Source: Loxodes magnus (taxonomy: Eukaryota; Ciliophora; Karyorelictea; Loxodida; Loxodidae). From it: a stretch of 64,000 bases of DNA. The notes below the pieces were generated by a model. The model worked only from the letters and a program-made list of their open reading frames with translations, searched no databases and had not been told where the DNA came from. Position numbers and translations under genes: made by a program. Position 1 is the first letter of the stretch; each line of letters opens with the position of its first letter. The DNA is taken from the NCBI GenBank assembly GCA_946699065.1, contig CAMPDV010000039.1:434001-498000 (forward strand), given 5' to 3'. Of this stretch, positions 1 to 14,456 are shown in pieces.

Positions 1-1948
1 AAGAAGTTCTTAATTAATAAATGAAGAGTTATTTCGGATAATTTTATTACTATATAGATATATTTTTAAGTTTATTTATCTAAGCTTGGTAATTTACTTT
101 TTGCCAAATTTAAATTATCAACAATATTGAAGGATTTGCTAAAATTTAAGGATTTCAAACAAAATTACATTTATAAGGAAGTTATTTAGAGATTATGCTA
201 AAAATAATTATAGAAAAGAATAAAGATAAAAAGAAATTTTTTGCTTTCAGATGGTCGAATCAAAATCTGTGATTGTCGCAAAACAGCATTATCGTTATTG
301 CATTCCTAGGCTGTTTGCATTTGCAAGCTATTTTCTATTTTTGAATCAAAGTTTTAGATATGTGAAATAAATCATAAGAAAAGTTAAATCTTAAGATCTA
401 GCCAGAGTTATAATTAAACTAATGCTTTTATACATTATATATAAAATTTAAAATGCACTTCAAGAATAATTAAAAACTAATTTTAAAATCATCCTTCTAA
501 AAGTAAAAAGCTATCAAATAGAGAGGATAAATAAATTTAAAAAGCAAGACTTTAAAGACTAAATAAAAATTAAATTATTATAAAGAAGTAAAAAATTAAA
601 TTCTATAAAGAGTTATAAGCATTTTAACTAACTTAAAAAATTAAAACAATAAAATTATTTATTTATTTGAATAAATAATAATTCTGACATATATAAAAAA
701 ATTTATAAATAATTTCTATCTTTAAAATATATTAAAAATAAAGTTTTAAATCTAAAATTTTGAATATAATAATATCATTTCTAAATAAAATTATATTTTA
801 AAAGATATAAGAAAATGTAATTAAAAGACAATTAATAAAAATTAACTTTTTCTCAATTTATTAGATTATTTTTAATTTTATAAAGAAACTAAAATTTGAT
901 ATAGATCTTTATTATTTCACATTAATTCTATCTCCATTGAGTATTTTTCGATAAATTACAAAATAAAATAGAATATTAAAGTAAATTATAGCCAAAGATA
1001 TTTTAACCTTCTGATTCATTTAAATTTACTAAATTTAAGTTCTTATATTACCTCATTAATAGCCTTTTATTATTAAGAAAATCAAATGAAATTTTATTAA
1101 ATTTAAATTAATAGATTTAATTTATTAAAACGATATATATTGCTTTTCTTTCTAAAAGTTTATAAATTTGAAATAGTAAAAAATGCATTATTTTAGATTT
1201 ATTATAATAGCATATGATTTTATTTATTTTATAAATTTAGCTCTCTAATCTAAATTATTTTATTATAAAAAAGGAATAAAAATAAGTGTCTGCTTAATGA
1301 ATTCGAATAATTATGATTTGATCTTCCTTTATAATAAAATTTTCTATCTACTTTTAATTATAGATATTTTAGATTTAGTAAACTTTGCTATAATTATTCT
1401 TTCTATAAAAATAAATGAACTTATGAAGCATTCTATAAAGATAGCTAAAATCTAATTTAAAGAATTTAAAAACTAATTTATTTTATTAATAATAAAATCT
1501 TCCTACCTCTTTTATTATCTAAATTAGTTCCAGATTTTCAGACATTTACATCAAAAGTGTGCCCTTTTATTTAATATTTTCTAAATTTAATATTTTTTAA
1601 AGAGGAGATAATTACTAATTTTATAAAAAAATCTCTAATATTGCACTAACTTAATATCTACTATTTAATAAAATTTCTATTTATTAAATATTTTAGTTAG
1701 GTAAGTTTATCTTTAAGCAACTTTTATTATTTTATAGTTTAAAATAAATGAAGCAATATTAGTTAAATTAATTAATAATAGAACTAAGTTGTATCTAATC
1801 CTTTGGATTCTAGTTAAAAGCAATCTTAAAGATTTGTTATAGTTAGAGTTATTTAAAAGAAATATAATTAAAAGGATCTTATAGGCTAGTAATAGGTAAT
1901 TTTAATTAGATTATTTAACTTTTAAATTAAGTTTCCAAAAATAGAAAG
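1..1948. other. Low-GC non-coding stretch with one GC-richer pocket
   Basis: Mostly 12-20% GC with no frame I can defend as coding. Positions about 241-345 are clearly richer (over 30% GC) and unlike their surroundings. They could be a short exon or gene remnant, or a small RNA, but I found neither a convincing start and stop nor a cloverleaf. Confidence 0.4.
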
Positions 1949-3718
1949 TCATACATAGAAAATTTTATGCAGCCTATATTTTAAAAATTACTTGGATCCT
2001 GATCTGCTTGATAAATCGTAATTGCTTTCATTAATTCCTTATATTCTTGAACCAGAAATATCATGAAGTTAATCTTGGAGAAATTACTCTCAATAGTTGT
2101 ATAAGTCATGGTCTTCTTTAGCCAAGTTATTGTACTTCTTTAGCTTTTATTTTAGTTTATTAAAATATTTGTTTCACTTTTTTTAATCATCAGCTTGCAT
2201 TTGTCTCTTATTTTCAGAAAGCACTGTTGCCATAGAAGTTTTCATTTAGGACTTAAATAGAATAGATTTTAGAGTTTTAGTAGATTAGCTTTTAGTTTAA
2301 CTGTATTCAGAGTCAATTGTTATTCTTGCTAAATCATCGAATTTATTAGTAGTTTATCTACTTGAGCTCACCTCATATGGAGTTAAAATTATTGAAGGAA
2401 CACGCTCTAGGTCTTACTTTTTCTTGATTTAGTATTAATCCATTAAGTGAATATAATTAGATTCTAGCATAGCTAAAATGATATTAGTGAACATAATGTA
2501 GAAGCAAACTATATAAGAATAGAAAAATATTTGTCCAAAGAAAAAATTTGAACTGGTTAAGTCTCAACCTATCTCAAAAAGAATATCCCCTCCCCACATT
2601 GAATATAAAGTGTCTAATCCTGTTGGTAAGTCTTCAAAGTATTTTGAATTAAAAAATATTATTGATCCGAAGCAAGCATATCCAGCTACTAGAGGAAGAC
2701 TGCTTACTATAAATTTCGTTATCTATCATATGGATTTATTTAAAGTTCCTACTATCTAATAGTAAACTGGTAAATGAGTCAAAAATCGTAGAATTGTAAG
2801 TCATGCAAAAAAGCATCCAAAGCCCACATAAGTTTCTCTCGCTCTGAAAGCATGAAATCTCTAAGGATCGAAAATGGAATAAGTTGCACCACTAATTTGG
2901 AAAACATTTCCAATTATGAGAAAGAAGTCTCACATATTAAAAAACTTTTGCATAATCTAAAAGTTTAATCTTGATCAATTAATCTCTGAAGAAATAATCG
3001 AATAACTCTTTAGGATGCTTTTTAAGGTTAAAATGAAGCTAAGTGTTGCCAATAAAAATACTATTATATTAATTCAATCCCAAGATCATTCAAATAATTA
3101 ATCATAGTTGCATTCTTGAGGTTAGTATTCATTATTTTAGGAAATCATTCCTCACTTATTGATGTTAAATTTTATTTTAATATCTCACAAAAAGCATTTG
3201 ATTTGCATTTTTGTATCTTCAGAAATTTCATGTCTGATAGAGAAAAATAAACTGAATCATTTTGTGTTTTCTAGGTAATCACTTAACGATTGAATTGTAT
3301 TAAAAGGACCTTTATCTTACAATGTGATATTTTAAAAATGAAATTACTCACTTTCCAATTTGGATAGTGTAGTCAGCAAGATTGGTTAAGTTCTTCCAGT
3401 TTTATCTTTACTACTATAATAGTTTTCAATAGTAATGTTCCAGATATTATAATAGTCATAAACTGTATCATCAACAAACTCTCACAAAGCCTTTTTAGTA
3501 AAATATAAATCATGCTCTTTGAAGAACCAATTAAAAGCTTTAGTTTGATCTCTAGCATAAGATGTATATCAATTACTTATTATAACTACCTAAAGAGTTG
3601 TAAAAATAGTTAGAATAGCACATACAACTAATTTATAAGGAAACTTGGCCCAATACTTGTATTTATTAATAGCATCAATGTATAACTTGTCATATAAATT
3701 TCTTTCAAATAATTCCAT
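1949..3718 (-). CDS. Mucolipin-type TRP cation channel (TRPML-like)
   Basis: Six-pass cation channel of the mucolipin/polycystin branch of TRP channels, expected in endolysosomal or plasma membranes; family members conduct Ca2+. With UAR=Gln and UGA=Trp the gene gives 577 residues. A first membrane segment (KYWAKFPYKLVVCAIL, about residues 20-40) is followed by a luminal loop, then helices in the second half including the S4-S5-like FAWLTILRFLTHLPVYYQI. The pore loop reads MWGGDILFEIGWDL where animal mucolipins have a GDD-type filter, and S6 is FYSYIVCFYIMFTNIILAML. The cytosolic tail is basic and Gln-rich. One 36-nt intron (3316-3351, GTGAGT...TAAG) is needed to keep frame; total coding length is then exactly 578 codons. 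Many Trp codons are TGA. The last 50 residues are less certain because a second frame is also open there. Confidence 0.85.
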
Positions 3719-5531
3719 CTTCTAACTTAAGATAAATTAATATTTTCTGTTTATTTCAGATTAAATATTAGTTTAAACCTCAAGCTAGATAGTTCAAGCT
3801 AATTTATACAAATCTAAAGACTTTATTAAATAAGTTTAAGATTTAAGTTCTAATCAAGTTAATTAAAAGCTTAATAGGTTTAATAAATGTATATGATATT
3901 AGTTATTTCTTAGCTAAAATGAAAGTTTATTCTTTTCACATGTAAAATTAAGGTTTAACTTGAAGATAATCTGATAAAAATGTAAGGTTAAGCTTTCTAT
4001 TTATATCTCTATAATTTTAGATATTTTACATTTGCTTCTGTAGGCTTTAAATTTATATAAGTTAGCTATTAGATTGTTTTCCTTTGTCTTCGAAAAAATT
4101 TATTTTTTCCAAATGCTTCAAATCATAATAAATTTATAGAAAAATGAAATTCTAAGTAAATTCATATTTACTTTAGAGTGTAAAAGAAGCTCTATCTTAA
4201 TCCAATAAAAAATAAGCTTATTTCAGATAAAATTATAGCTTGTATATGTTTGTGACAGATTGATAAATAAACAAAAATATGAAATAAGAGATTTTAATAC
4301 TAAGGCTTATTTAAAAAATAAATGAAAATATTGTAAATTGTTAATGATCTGTTTTAAGATTCTGAAATAATAAATTATAAAAAGCCTGAGCCATTCTATT
4401 TGCTTACGTAGTTAAAATCTAAGGTATTTAATTTATTTAAAATATTATCTCTTTAACTAGAGTTAAATTAGAAATTTTTGATTTAGCCTTTAAACTTCAA
4501 TTGGTTTGTTTTAGGAAGACTGGATTGGCTTGATCATTTAATAGTTTCATAAGTTTTTTAATAAGAGGTTAAGCTAATCTTTAAATGTTCATACATCATA
4601 ATTCATCTTTTTATTTGTTTATGTAGATACGAAAAACGTTTTGATAAAATTTAATGTTTAAATTAATAATGAAACAGCTGTTTAGATTTAAATAATCAAA
4701 TTAAGAGATTATTTTAATTTTAGCTTTCACTCCTACTATCATATTTAAGTCTATTTACTTTAGCTATACCTTTAGAAATTCTTTTTCTACATATACTAGA
4801 TTTTAACCTAGTAAGTATTTTAATTTCCTTTTTTTAGCCTATAAAATTTAAGTCTTATACCTATATAGAAAATACTAAATGCAAAAGAAATAAAAAGAAA
4901 AATCTTCTGGAGAGCCAGCTGGAATAATATTTTTAATTAGTCTTAATATTTCTAAAGTCAATTGTAAGATAAAAATGATATAAGTTTCTTACAATTTATT
5001 ATAAAAATAATTTAAAAGCATCTATAAACTATATGTAATAGTTTCTTATGGAGCTATACAACAAAGAATAACTTTTAATTTTGCATGTAAGACGATTCTA
5101 ATACTTTTCTCATTATATCTTCAAATCCTCTAGCACTAATTTTTTAGAGATATATTCACAAGATTCAAATTTTAATTTTATAAGATATTCAATAAACTAA
5201 ATTAAAAAGATAAAATATTCCATGCCTTTCAGATATTTTATAAATAAATTTATTTTTAATGTTTCCTTTTCAATTTTCTGATTTTTTAAAGTATTCAGTC
5301 ATTTAAAAAATTATAAATAATTAAACAACTCCAAGATTATACGAGCTTTGTAAAATTTTGATCTAATCATAGTGCTAAACTAAGCTTAACAAGCTTTTTA
5401 ATTTAAATTAAAAAAGTTTAAATTGTTTATTTGGGATTTGATGATATATTTTCTTAGTTTAAAGCTTTTAATTAGAAATAAATTTTAATTTTTGATTTTA
5501 GAGGAATATTGCTAAAGCTGAAATTTTATTA
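3719..5531. other. Intergenic, low GC
   Basis: Lies between the 5' end of the channel gene and the 3' end of the cyclase fusion. It is almost all A/T. A slightly richer part at about 4890-5160 gives a weak Lys/Leu/Tyr-rich reading on the minus strand that I do not trust enough to call. Confidence 0.4.
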
Positions 5532-8500
5532 TCATATCATTTTTAAATCATTTTAAAAATGTTAAGAGATAGATGTTTCTCTATTGATCTCTATAAGTTA
5601 TTCGTCTTCTTCAATTTTTGCGCGATGTACTAAATAGCAATTAGTTGATAAATCTCTTGTTCGTTATTTAATTTCCACTCTTTTATTAAACTCAAAGATG
5701 TAATCCTGATTATTATTTTGCTCTATTATATTTTTTACTTTCTCTGAAACATTTATGAAATCTTTAACTCCCTCACTTTCCATTTTATTTGCTATGAGGA
5801 CATCAGCACCATATGCGTCTCATCTAACTATATTTGTGCCAGTTACTCCAGTTATCATATCTCCTACATGTATTCCTATCCTCATTCCAATTCCCATACT
5901 TTCCTAAGAATTTATAACATTTATACGATTTACCATTGAAAACCCAAACTCTATAGTGTTAAATAATTCTTGTAATGTATCTCTATCTGTCTTTCCGTCA
6001 TCTCTATAGCCCATTACTACATAGCAATCCCCAATTGTATAGACTTTAAATACTTTATGTAATTCACATAACTAATCGAAATCATTAAAGACTCTAGACA
6101 GCATATTCACTACTTCTTGAGGCTTTCTTGTTGAACTATAATCTGTAAACCCTGCAATATCAGCATATAAAAGAGGAACACTTGACAGGAAATCTGAAGC
6201 AGAAATACCTTCTCTTAAGTTTTTCAAAGCAGTGAAAGGCATTAATTTCATTAGCAGCTTTTCAGTTTTTTCAATTTCTTGATTGCAATTCTTCTATAAT
6301 TTGTACTCACTAAACTCTTACCTCTCTGTAACTATTACGTTTATCAGACTTATAAGAATAAAAAGAGTAAGAAAGAAAGTAGTTTATATCCCTGTGTAAT
6401 TTCATTTATATCAAAATGTATCATGAAAAAGCCAACATATTAGTGCAAAAGTGTCCAAAATAAGAATCGTAGTACTTAAAAGTGAGCTAGCGTTATTTAG
6501 TATTAAAATAATGAACATCACTTCCTAAACTTCCAAATAAATAAAATTGCTATCTAAGGAAATTCTTGAGCTATCTAAACATGCTAAAGCAAATAGAAGG
6601 ACAAAGAATAATGCTTTTAAGAAAGGAAGATTACGAAAATATCTTCTCGAAAAATCAAAATAAAAGAAAAGCGTAGTAAAGGAGAGAGCATATCTGAATG
6701 AAATAAAGATCCAAGATCCCTATATTTTAAATTTAAACTTACCTAGCCTTTTAATATCTTTCGTAGAGTATAAACAAATGTAATAATAGTAAAAACTATT
6801 AAAAAGGTTATTGATTTAATCTTAACTTATATAGCTTTTTTTGGCATAGTATTAATTAAAAATTGATTTACTTCTTCTTTCGAGTTAAGCTTAAAACCAA
6901 GCAGCTTTTTTTTTTGGTTAGTTTTTTCTTAGAAATTTTGATTATTTAAAAAGTTGTCAAAGTTAAAATAAGATCTTCTTGAAATTTATTTATGGTTAAA
7001 TTATTTACTTGAACTACTTTTCTTTTGTATGGGTGAATCTTATTTGAATCTAGGAGTGTTATTTGGCTCGGTAGGTACTGTTGAAAAATCTTGATTGGCT
7101 GAATTATTATTGCAAGTAAATGTTTTCGTATAAAATAATTGATCTTCTTATGGGATTTAAATAGGATAATTTTGCTTTTCCTATATTATATAAGAAACAA
7201 CATTCCCTAACCCCTTTGCAAAAACAACTTCTTCTTTAAATTCAACAAAATTTACGGATTTTATATGCTTATAAGTAGATTCTGATATTCTTATTTTCAT
7301 TGGCTACTTTACTGTACTACACATTCTGCTTGCAAAATTTACAGCGCTTCCCACTAATGCGAATTAGGGTTTCTCTTTTCCAACAATTCCAGCAACCACT
7401 TTACCACTATTTATTCCAATTTTAATTTATAAGTCAATTCCATTCTTAAGCTATTATTTTTATATCTCTTTAATCAATCCAAAAGCCATTTCTACACATC
7501 TTTCGGCGTGATGTTTTTGAGTTAAATCAGGATTAATATTCGTCTCACTATCCTTAAGCCCTGCGCATGCCATATAGCAATTTCCAACTGTTTCAATTTT
7601 AGTAACTCCATATTTTTCACAACACTGATCAAATTTAATGAAAATATGATCAAGAAGAGTAATAAGTTCTTGTGGCTAGTACGTGTCGCATATTTCATCG
7701 AAAAAGAGTATATAGCAAAATAAGATGCTTACCTGCTCCTTTTACTTTGCAAAGTAACTCTCTCCTCTTAGAAATTTCTCTTTAACAAACTCTGGTAGTA
7801 AAATGCTCATAATTTCGTTATTTCTTATAATTCTACTCTTTAAATCTTTAATCAGGACAAACTATTTCCTGCTCATCTTTTCTAAATAGAAAACCAATAA
7901 AGTACACAGTATATTAAACCCGATATGTAAAACTGTAATGATAGGTAGCATTGTCCATAGTTCGAAAGTTTCATCTTCATCTTAGTAAATATGATGATAG
8001 TATGCTAAGATTAGCCAGCATATTAAATGAACGATATTTAGAAAAGTTATGTAGAAGGCACTTACATTAAAGACTACGTAAGTTATCAAATAAGAACTTG
8101 ACTAAGACATTGCGCCATCAGCTTTAAATATAATTTAAGCTAATATTCTAACTAATAACCCAATAGTTACTATAATAAGAATATAGATCTTATAGTTGTT
8201 AACAAATTTGCTATGGAAACTCACTAAAAGAGAGAATAGAAATGCACACAGTGTAACTATGTTTAAAAGGATAAGCTTTAAAGAGAATTCAAAGGCAAGA
8301 ACTTAAACCAAAATTCAAATAACTAGTAAAAATATAATTGATAATACATATATTCTCATTTGTTTTATGTGGCTAAGAGCGAAGTTCATTTAGTATATAA
8401 CTTCAGTTGTTTTATTTTTGAACTGAAGTGTATACTTTTTAATCTGCTTCTCGTCTGTTTATAAATCTTCCTAATTTTTAGATTAGGAATATATTTAATT

Positions 8501-11500
8501 TAAGTTATACTTGTATTTATCAAGTTTAGCAGGAACGATTGGTACTTTATGATGCATTTCATATCTGTTCATTTTATCAATTTCTCTAACTATGTGATTT
8601 AATTTAGGTCTAAATAAATGGGTAAAAGATCTTTATATGAGCTATAATAGAAAAGAGATAATTGGAACCAATATTCAAATAAAGAATATTAGAGGATTAT
8701 TAAACAGCCGTTAAGAAATTCCTATTAAAACATCAGTTGGGAAGGCAACGATAGTAAAGAAAAAAATGTACACAAAGAAAAAAACAATCGACAATACCAT
8801 TGAAATAACAAATAGCTGAGTTCAATTTTTATTTTCAATGCATATAATATAAGTAACGTTTAAGAATATCATGCAAAAACATGTAGTACCCTATAAGTAA
8901 AAATCTATATCTGCTTAATAGGAAATCCCTAAAATAAGGAATCAATAAATTATTGCGCTATGAATTATAGCGTTAAGCAACCAAATTAGAAAGATTTTTC
9001 CGTTAAACAGCATCTAATTTATCCCTTATCAATAAAGTTCTGGATATTTATGTGATATTCTGTCAGTTACATCAAAATCTAAAGTTGCAAATATTATAAT
9101 TGGCAGTGCAGTAAATAAGATGTTATAGCCTGTAATTAGTCAAGAATCGTAAAGTGCTGTTCCACTGTAAGCTGAATAAAATACGAAATAAAACATGGGG
9201 AATATCAAGTTGAAATTCTTATAAAAGGAATAAAGTATCACAAAAGCATTTCTTCTATAATTTCTTCTACCATGTATCAACAATAAAGGTTTAAGAAATT
9301 TGAATCTTGCTATTGCATAATCACTAGAGTTAACTGCTTATCTGCCTTCTTTACCTGAAATTCCAATTCCAACATGAGCTTCTTAAATCATTGATACATC
9401 ATTAGCACCGTCGCCTATTGCAAGAGTTTTTGGCTTAAATGAAAACTATTCCTTTACAAGTTTTACCAAATCAGATTTTTATTTTGGAGTAACTCTGCAT
9501 GCAATTAAAGAATTGCACATACATGATAGCATCGAAAAATATTTTTTTGTTTCGTATTGTTCCCAAATATGAGTCATAGCCTCTCCATCTATTATTAAAC
9601 CTAGCTATGTAGAATTATCCTTTTTAACTTACTTCTGATTGAAATAACTCTCATTTTCCTATTCATTATAGATTTTACTTTTCTTTTACTTAATGAATTG
9701 GTTACTTTTATCTGGATTTAGCTTTCTAAGAATTGATGAATTTTATGATTATTAATTACTGGGGGAATAAATTGAATTTTATTTCTCGATTGTTTCGTTA
9801 ACTTTATTTTCTTTATAAATATGTTTTTTAAGCGCTTCAATTAGCTAGAGCTTAACTTTATTTCTATCTGTTCCATTTATTTAAATTAAAGTAGTATTTT
9901 AATTGAATAGTTTGCAAGCATATCCAATATTAATAGCAGTTTCTCTTTTATCACCTGTGGCTACTCATATTTTTATTCCACTTCTCATTAAAGACGCAAT
10001 TGAATCTTAGACCCCTTCTTATATCTCATCTTCAATAGCTGTTACTCCAAGTATTTCCAAATTTTGCTCGATTTCTTAAGCGATTTCTGCTAATTAGCTC
10101 TCTCTATTTGCTATAGAGTTTTTTGCCTCGAGATAATTTTTTTCATATTTAAATAATTCATCATTTTGTAGCTTTCGTCTACCAATTACAAGAGTTCTGA
10201 GCCCCTTAATTGAAAATTTAATTAAGTGCTGTTTTAGAATTTCTAAATCTTGATTCTATTAAGCGAGTTATAACATCACATTATCAGCTCCTTTGCAAAT
10301 TAATCATGCTTAATCTTAGTGCTTCAATACAATAGACATTCTCTTTCTATTAGAATTAAATTCATTTATTCCTATGACTTAATACTCTTTTTCCTCACCA
10401 AATTTTTATATAATATATTTGCTAAACTTTGAACTAATAAATTTGTATCCAAAGCACCTAGCTGCAATAACAAGAGCTTCTTCATCAGGTGAAGAAGCAA
10501 TATAATCAATCTAATCACTTTGCTATGTTTGCTTGGTCATTACTGTATGGCATAAACTAATAGTTTCTAAGAAATCTTGCACCTTTTAATCTTGGATATC
10601 GTTTATTAAATTCTAGTCGTAAAACTTAAATCCATTATAGTTTTCACTTAAAGAAGCTTCTTTCCGGTTTTTCCCAGGCATTTTTCCATATATTTTATTG
10701 TTTATTGAACACTTTCTAAATTCCATTTTATTTTCAGTCAATGTTCCCGTTTTGTCACTGAAAATATATTCTATTTGTCCAAGTTCATCATTTAGATCTC
10801 CAGTTTTTGCCTGTGCAGGAGTATCGGTATTTTAGTCGTACATATTAATATCTCATTAGATAAATTTTGTCTAGATAATTCTGACAATATCCATGGTTAC
10901 AAAAAGTGATATTGGCACTAAATTATTATAAAGGACTAGGAAGGTTATAAATTGCAAAAAGCTTTGCTTTTCATCTCCATTAAATATTTCCAGATTTAAG
11001 TCTTTATTTAGGAAATAGGATAAGAGAGTAGAGGAAATAGTCATTAGGATTAGTAGTCCAAATATTAAAAATATATACTCATTCACTTTCTTTTCTATGC
11101 TTGACTTCTTTCTTTTAGACTTTTACTAATTTTACATGAGTTTAGTATCCCTACCTGTAAAGACAGAAAGTCCTAAAACTCATTAGGTATTTTTTAGTAT
11201 GCTACCTCGCAACAGAACATTATTATTATCTATTGTGAAAGCTCTTGGTCAGTTTTTAAATCTTAATGATCCATCAAACGAGTATAGCTTTTTGTTTGGT
11301 ACCTCAGTTATAAGAAATCCATCTACAATTTCCTCGATTAACTTAGTGTGATCTATACTTTAACTAAAGAGGCTTTAAGTTTCTTTAAGAGAAGTTTTAA
11401 TTTTAAGGTTACTTTCTCCATCTAATTCAGTAGTTTCTATAAAGCACGTTCCATTCTCACTAGTACAGAAAATAATAATATCACAGGGAATTTACTCATT

Positions 11501-11932
11501 ATTTTGGATTAAAACATACTATGAGATTAAAATATCCCTTCATTTTGTTTTTCTAAATTATTTTCCTGGCTAATAAACTAAAATTTCTCTATTATTTATT
11601 TGTCGATCTTAGGTATGCCTCTTTCAATCTTCGTAAGCATCCTTAAAAAATGTCACTAACAATACAATGCATAGAGGTAAAATTGTTGACCAAGGATTAG
11701 TTGGAGATAGATTTAGAGGAAGAAGCTATAAAATGGAAACAGTTAAAAATCAGCAATTTGCTGATCGGTGGAACTAATGAAACAAATTTTTAGGAACTAT
11801 GTTAATAATTGTGTATTATCCAGTGGATATGTAATTATTCGTATATAGATTAGCAAGACCTTCTCCACTATTTAATAATATTTCTCGTTAATCCTATCTT
11901 TTAGAAACACTTAAAGGCTTCACCTTTGCCAT
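5532..11932 (-). CDS. P4-ATPase/guanylyl cyclase fusion protein
   Basis: Fusion of a lipid-flippase P-type ATPase with a two-domain cyclase, known from ciliates and apicomplexans as the enzyme that makes cGMP. Length is 2125 residues. The P4 half shows [19 protein letters not shown], the phosphorylation motif DKTGTLT with the Asp at about residue 393, a long insert, and the hinge [10 protein letters not shown], followed by membrane helices containing YDSW with TGA as Trp. A second membrane block leads to cyclase domain 1 at about residues 1395-1600 ([22 protein letters not shown]). More helices precede cyclase domain 2 at about 1900-2100 ([22 protein letters not shown]). Domain 1 resembles mammalian C2 and has Glu in the KIKTIG-type motif, as guanine-specific enzymes do. 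Domain 2 keeps both metal-binding Asp. One 23-nt intron (6720-6742) lies between the two cyclase domains; the coding length is then exactly 2126 codons. Confidence 0.95.
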
Positions 11933-12975
11933 TTATTTAACTAATGTAACGATACAATAAAAGTTTAATTTTCCTTTAAAATAAATCAATCCATTTCTTT
12001 TTAAAAATTTTCTATGAGCTTCAGACCATATAAGCTTAAACTTTTATCTAAATTTAATGTGAATAAAGCTAATAGATGCCTTTGCTTAATTTCAGTATTT
12101 TAATTAACAATTACAAGTTCTTTAACTTTAAAGGATTAAAAACGGTATTATCACTGAAACATATTAGAGAGAATAAATTTTTTATATAAGTCAGGAAACC
12201 TATAAGCAAATATTTAATATAGCTATAAAGAAGCTAGCAAACACTTATCCTATTAAATAAGCTCATTATTTTTCCTTAAGCTATTCTTATAATTTATTAC
12301 TTTATTATTCAAGCAATGCAATGCCAGAAATTCTTTCATTAGCTTCTTGGAAGCTAATGTATAACTATTGACTTAAGTATTAATAGATGAAGTTAAGTTA
12401 TCATAAGCTTAAAATACTATAATTAAAGCAGGCACTAACATCTATGAAATAAAAATATACAAAAGGGAAGATTATTTGAAGAGACTTGTGAATAATTTTT
12501 GAATTTCTCTGATAAAATTAAATCTAATTTTCTATTTAATTTTGCTCAAATAGGGAGGCTTAATTAACTATTATTTAGTAAATAATTATAAAGTTAATTT
12601 TCAATTCTACAGTACGTAATTAAATAGCTTTATTGTAGAAATTGTAGTTTATTTCTAAATTTTATTTACCTTTTTCCACTTTTACTAAAAGATAACCTTT
12701 ATCAAAATAATAAGGGCATATATACCTATAAATATATAACATTCAATCAATTATTAGTCTATCTTATTTAGCTTTTAATCTCTTGTGCTTATTAATGAAT
12801 TTATCATTTTCTAAACATATCAGATAGCTTTAAAGTAGTTATTGCAAATATTTTAGTGTATCCTCTAAACTAATAAAGAGAGCTTTTTGACTTTATGTTT
12901 AAAAATAAAAAATGAATGTAATTAAGTATATAATAAAGATTCATTTCTTGCAAGTATTTATCTCACTAAGTTTTA
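11933..12975. other. Intergenic, upstream of the cyclase fusion
   Basis: A/T-rich sequence in front of the fusion gene. It must hold that gene's promoter, but no promoter motif is recognisable. Confidence 0.4.
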
Positions 12976-14456
12976 ATGTCTTAAGAACAAGAAGTTTAAC
13001 TTAATTTATAGAACTTCTATTCATGTCTTCATCAAATTTTAAAAGCAGAAGTATTTATAAGGTTTTGAATCTTCATATTTAGATAAAGGGAGGATTCAAA
13101 GCTTCTGGATTAATAATTAGAAAGTTAACAAAATAAAGATGTAAAGCAGTTTTAAATTTTGGGCAAGATTTAAATCTAAAAGATTATTTTCAACAACATA
13201 GAAAAAATACTAAAAATAAATAATAATTAATAATAATAATAATAATTAATAATAATAATAATAATAATTGATAAGGATAATCCTTATTCCTTTAATTCTC
13301 AATAAAAAATATAAAAGAAAACCTAAAATGTATTGAAAAATTTATTTAAGTATTATATAAGAACTATCAACTTAATTATAAGTAAATGAGATAAGATAAA
13401 TATGAAGATTATTATAAAAGTAAAGTATAAGCATAAGAAGCTCTTAAATTACTAAATATGCCTAAAAGTATAATTATAAAGATAAATGAGTATCTTTATA
13501 AAGATTAAATATTATTAGATATTTAAAACTTTAGAAACAAATAGAGATATTTAGATATTTTAAGTTTAGATAAATATCTCCTATTAAATTGAATAAAGCC
13601 AAAAATTTTAAAATTAAGATTTATTAATTATAACTATGTCATTCATCTTAAAATAATTAATAAAATAAAAGAAAACGAAGAAAAGTTCTATTTACTTTCA
13701 GGTAGTAATGTACCTTCAGAGATAAAATTCCTAAATATTTTATTTATCTTTATTTTATTAAAAATTAATATAGAAGAAAAAAATATACAGGAGCAGGAAG
13801 AACTAACTAGAGATTTATTTAAAATTACATAAACTCTTATACGAAGATAATTCGCATGAAATATAACTATAAATAATTCAATTATGCCTCAATGCTCAAA
13901 GTATTAACCTTTTTTATCTTATAATATTTATTTCTATACATTTTTTTCAAATTAATAAGCATTTTATATAAATTAGAAATTTTTAGAGATTAACTTCCTA
14001 AAATAGTTAAATTAGTCAAAATCTTTCTGAAATAATTATAAAAGAAAAGATTATAAATCTACAAGTTAAAAAATAAAAGATTAATAAATTCCTCAAATAG
14101 AAAAAATGAATTTTAAGAAGAATTTTATAAGAAAATATGAAAAAGGAAAATGCTAAGCATTTGGAGAAAATAAAAAGTTTATTTAAAGATAATATGCATA
14201 TTAGATTCAAATTAATTATGCAGTTATCCTCCATTTTAAAATTATTGAAATGCTTATATCTCATATTATTATTATTAATAATTATAATAAAATTTGTTAG
14301 AATCTAAAAGAGAAAGTTAAGAACTAATTAGAGCGCTTAGAATAAATTAATATATAACTCTTTTTTTAATTAAATATAAATTAATTTTTATTTGATTTTT
14401 TACATTTTATTTATTAAATTTGCTTTAATTAAAAAATTATAGCTAAAAATTTATGA
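12976..14456 (+). CDS. Possible low-complexity protein gene (weak)
   Basis: An ATG opens a reading beginning MSQEQEVQLNLQNFYSCLHQ. After a frame change near 13124-13149, explainable by a 26-nt GT...AG intron, it continues through an AAT/ATA microsatellite into KYEDYYKSKVQAQEALKLL and KENEEKFYLLSGSNVPSEI, and could close at TGA 14454-14456. The intron length needed (2 modulo 3) agrees with the start and stop phases. GC is only 20-27% and first-position G is weak, so this may be non-coding. I recognise no domain. The end could instead be the in-frame TGA at 13857-13859. Confidence 0.33.
13217..13269. repeat. AAT-type microsatellite
   Basis: Tandem AAT/ATT-family trinucleotides with two single-unit interruptions. 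In this code the run can be read as poly-Gln (TAA), poly-Ile or poly-Asn depending on frame. If the surrounding candidate gene is real it encodes a homopolymer tract; otherwise it is a simple repeat. Confidence 0.9.

Noticed and set aside
14016-14264. 82-residue minus-strand frame
   Set aside because: Phe/Leu/Ile/Lys-only composition with no start context; the plus strand is the better, though still weak, candidate.
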